NCBI GenBank assembly: GCA_937907495.1
Contig: CALESS010000046.1
Location: forward strand, 1 to 8,026
Direction: 5' to 3'
Origin: an uncultured Anaerolineaceae bacterium
GTDB lineage: Bacteria > Chloroflexota > Anaerolineae > Anaerolineales > Anaerolineaceae
DNA length: 8,026 nt
Shown: positions 5,891-8,026 of the stretch, piece by piece
How positions within the stretch are numbered: the stretch's first letter is position 1
How the letters are laid out: every line of letters begins with the position of its first letter
Notes under the pieces: model-generated
What the model was told of the DNA's origin: nothing
Database searches by the model: none
The model's input: only the letters and a program-made list of their open reading frames with translations
Position numbers and translations under genes: made by a program

Positions 5891-8026
5891 ATGAATTTCC
5901 GTGAAAAAGCCAAAGCCCTCGTGGCGCAAATGACCATCGAAGAAAAAGCAGCCCTGTGTTCGGGAAAAAACTTCTGGTATCTGAAGGGCATCCCACGCCT
6001 GGATCTGCCAGAGATCATGGTGACGGATGGTCCGCACGGATTGCGCAAGCAGAAGGTGGGCGCAGATCACCTGGGTATCAATGAAAGCGTGCCCGCGGTG
6101 TGTTTCCCCACTTCTGCGGCGACGGCCTGCTCCTTTGACCGAGAATTGCTGGGTGAAATTGGTGCTGCCATGGGGGAAGAATGCCGCCAAGAAAATGTGG
6201 CCGTGATCCTTGGCCCGGGCATCAATATTAAGCGTTCCCCACTGTGCGGGCGTAATTTTGAATACATCAGCGAGGACCCCTATCTCACTGGTGAGCTGGC
6301 GGCTGCCCTGATTGAAGGGGTACAAAGCCAAAATGTGGGAGTTTCCGTGAAGCATTTTGCGGCCAATAACCAGGAAAAACGGCGCATGACCGCTGAATCG
6401 GTGATGGACGAGCGCACCTTGCGCGAAATTTACCTGGCGGGTTTTGAACGAGCTGTCCGGAAAGCCAAACCCTGGACCATGATGTGCGCTTACAACCGGG
6501 TTTCCGGTGAATTTGCCAGCCAGAATAAGCGCTTGCTGACCGATATCCTGCGGGATGAGTGGGGTTTTGATGGCGTGGTGATGTCGGATTGGGGAGCCAC
6601 GGTGGATCGGATTAAAGCCCTGGAGGCGGGCCTGGAACTGGAAATGCCCCATACCGGCCCGGCCAACGATGCCCGTATCGTCTGGGCGGTGAAAAACGGC
6701 CTGCTTTCCGAGGCCACCCTGGATACCGCAGCCGAGCGCCTGGTGACGCTGATCCTGCGCTCCACCCAACGCCAGCCGTTTAACTATGATGCCGGTGCCC
6801 ATCACCTGTTGGCGCGGCGGGTGGCTGCCCAATCCGCAGTGCTATTGAAAAATGAGGGCAATATTCTGCCGGGCAAATCCACGGATCGGGCTGCAGTGAT
6901 TGGAGCTTTTGCCAGACAACCGCGCTACCAGGGCACGGGCAGTTCCAAGATCTCGCCCATCAAAGTGGATGTTCCGCTGGAAGAGCTGCAGCTGCTCGGA
7001 CTCTCGGTGGAATATGCGCAGGGCTATCACCTGGTTTCCGATGCTCCGGATGCCGAATTGATTGCCGAGGCTTGCCGGGTGGCGGCGGGTAAAGATATTG
7101 TTTACCTCTTCGCCGGGCTGCCAGATAGCTACGAGGCGGAAGCCTTTGACCGTACGAGCATGGCGATGCCGCAAAGTCATGTCCGCTTGATCGAGGCTGT
7201 CTGTGAGGTGAACCCGAAGGTGGTGGTGATTCTCCAGGGGGGTTCCGTCATGGAATTGCCCTGGGCAGATCGGGTCCCTGGCATTTTACTGATGTACCTG
7301 GGTGGTGAAGCTACCGGCGGCGCCTCCGCCGACCTGCTGCTGGGGGTGAGCAATCCTTGTGGCAAACTGGCGGAAAGCTGGCCCTTCGCGCAAGCAGATA
7401 ACCCGGCCCATGAAAACTTCCCCGGTTATCCCCTGACGGTGGAGTATCGGGAAGGATTGTTTGTCGGTTACCGCTTTTATGATACGGCCCATAAGGCGGT
7501 GCGCTATCCGTTCGGTTATGGCCTGTCCTACACACACTTCGATTATAGTGATTTGAAAGTATCCCGGAATCAAATGCTGGATACGGATGAAATCAGCGTC
7601 AGGTGCACGGTAAGCAATACCGGTCAGGTTGCGGGCAGTGAGATTGTGCAGTTATATGTAGCCCGCAAAGAGTCAGTGATCATCCGGCCGGAACAGGAAT
7701 TGAAAGGCTTCGAGAAGGTGTATTTGCAGCCTGGTGAGCGTTGTGAAGTCAGCTTCACCCTATCAAAGCGGGATTTCGCTTATTACAATACCATCCTGGC
7801 CGATTGGCACGTGGAAAGCGGCGATTATGAAATCCGGATCAGTGCCTCCAGCCGGGAGATGCGCCTTTCCACAACCCTCCCGGTGGAGAGCACCACGGCG
7901 GCTGTACTGCCTGATTTCCGAACTCTCACGCCCTCCTATTATGATCTTTCCAACGGCGTACACGTGCCGGATGAGGAATTTGCCGCCCTGTTGGAAAAAC
8001 TGGATATTGCCCATCCGGAGTATGGC
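5891..8026 (+). CDS. GH3 beta-glycosidase (probable beta-glucosidase), C-terminus cut by the window
   Basis: GH3 enzymes are retaining exo-acting beta-glycosidases. The visible 712 codons give three domains: a TIM barrel (about 1-300) with MVTDGPHGLR (D46, substrate contact), EDPYLTGELAAALIEGVQ, KHFAANN (K154, H155), CAYNRVSG and MSDWG, where D233 is the nucleophile; an alpha/beta sandwich (about 310-550) with AVLLKNEGNILP, EAEAFDR, where E417 is the likely acid/base, and YPFGYGLSYT; and a fibronectin-III-like domain (about 560-655) with VSNTGQVAGSEIVQLYVA. A further tail runs into the right edge without a stop, so up to roughly a hundred residues may be missing. There is no PA14 insertion, so it resembles compact bacterial enzymes of the Thermotoga Bgl3B type. 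No signal peptide is seen, hence a cytoplasmic enzyme acting on imported sugars. The ATG has AGGAG at 5880-5884 with a 6-base spacer. It is divergent from the GH94 unit. The exact sugar (gluco, xylo or other) is not readable. Confidence 0.93.
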   Translation, partial: MNFREKAKALVAQMTIEEKAALCSGKNFWYLKGIPRLDLPEIMVTDGPHGLRKQKVGADHLGINESVPAVCFPTSAATACSFDRELLGEIGAAMGEECRQENVAVILGPGINIKRSPLCGRNFEYISEDPYLTGELAAALIEGVQSQNVGVSVKHFAANNQEKRRMTAESVMDERTLREIYLAGFERAVRKAKPWTMMCAYNRVSGEFASQNKRLLTDILRDEWGFDGVVMSDWGATVDRIKALEAGLELEMPHTGPANDARIVWAVKNGLLSEATLDTAAERLVTLILRSTQRQPFNYDAGAHHLLARRVAAQSAVLLKNEGNILPGKSTDRAAVIGAFARQPRYQGTGSSKISPIKVDVPLEELQLLGLSVEYAQGYHLVSDAPDAELIAEACRVAAGKDIVYLFAGLPDSYEAEAFDRTSMAMPQSHVRLIEAVCEVNPKVVVILQGGSVMELPWADRVPGILLMYLGGEATGGASADLLLGVSNPCGKLAESWPFAQADNPAHENFPGYPLTVEYREGLFVGYRFYDTAHKAVRYPFGYGLSYTHFDYSDLKVSRNQMLDTDEISVRCTVSNTGQVAGSEIVQLYVARKESVIIRPEQELKGFEKVYLQPGERCEVSFTLSKRDFAYYNTILADWHVESGDYEIRISASSREMRLSTTLPVESTTAAVLPDFRTLTPSYYDLSNGVHVPDEEFAALLEKLDIAHPEYG

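Noticed and set aside
5673..5894. 73-codon plus-strand frame starting with ATG beside the PAP2 remnant
   Set aside because: The neighbouring frame encodes the PAP2 motif. This frame gives a Gly/Arg-rich sequence and overlaps the GH3 start, so it is a shadow.
5753..6832. 359-codon open frame on the minus strand
   Set aside because: It is antisense to the conserved GH3 catalytic domain and the PAP2 remnant. Its composition is shadow-like and it shows no motif or start signal.

Overview
The window holds part of a bacterial locus for uptake and intracellular breakdown of a beta-linked oligosaccharide. Two transcription units diverge from a control region at about 5422-5890. The leftward (minus-strand) unit runs: GH94 glycoside phosphorylase (2992-5421), sugar ABC-transporter solute-binding lipoprotein (1485-2930), then a large exported protein with carbohydrate-binding-like domains that leaves the window at its left edge (1-1322). 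The rightward unit starts with a GH3 beta-glycosidase (5891-8026) that leaves the window at its right edge.

The organism is most likely a member of the Chloroflexota (Anaerolineae-like). This is an inference from the Thr/Pro/Glu-rich tether after the lipobox of the binding protein, the moderately high GC content, canonical AGGAG-type ribosome binding sites and the gene mix. No marker gene is present to prove it. A Firmicute with similar CUT1-type loci is the main alternative.

Proposed function: the binding protein or proteins capture an oligosaccharide outside the cell, and CUT1-type permeases (expected beyond the left edge, not seen) import it. Inside, GH94 cleaves it with phosphate to give sugar-1-phosphate without spending ATP. 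The GH3 enzyme, which has no signal peptide, hydrolyses the remaining beta-glycosides. The sequence does not fix the sugar or the linkage.

The control region contains a perfect 16-bp palindrome with a central CG (5501-5516), typical of LacI-family operators. A second AAACGTTT core (5602-5609) sits inside the predicted leftward promoter (TTGACA, 17-bp spacer, TAATGT) and just upstream of a rightward TATAAT. A single LacI-family regulator, encoded elsewhere, could therefore control both arms. The same intergenic region also contains the last 68 codons of a PAP2-family phosphatase gene (5674-5880). It has the complete third PAP2 motif but no start and no upstream two thirds, so it looks like the scar of a rearrangement that placed the sugar locus here.

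No tRNA, rRNA, CRISPR array or insertion sequence was seen.
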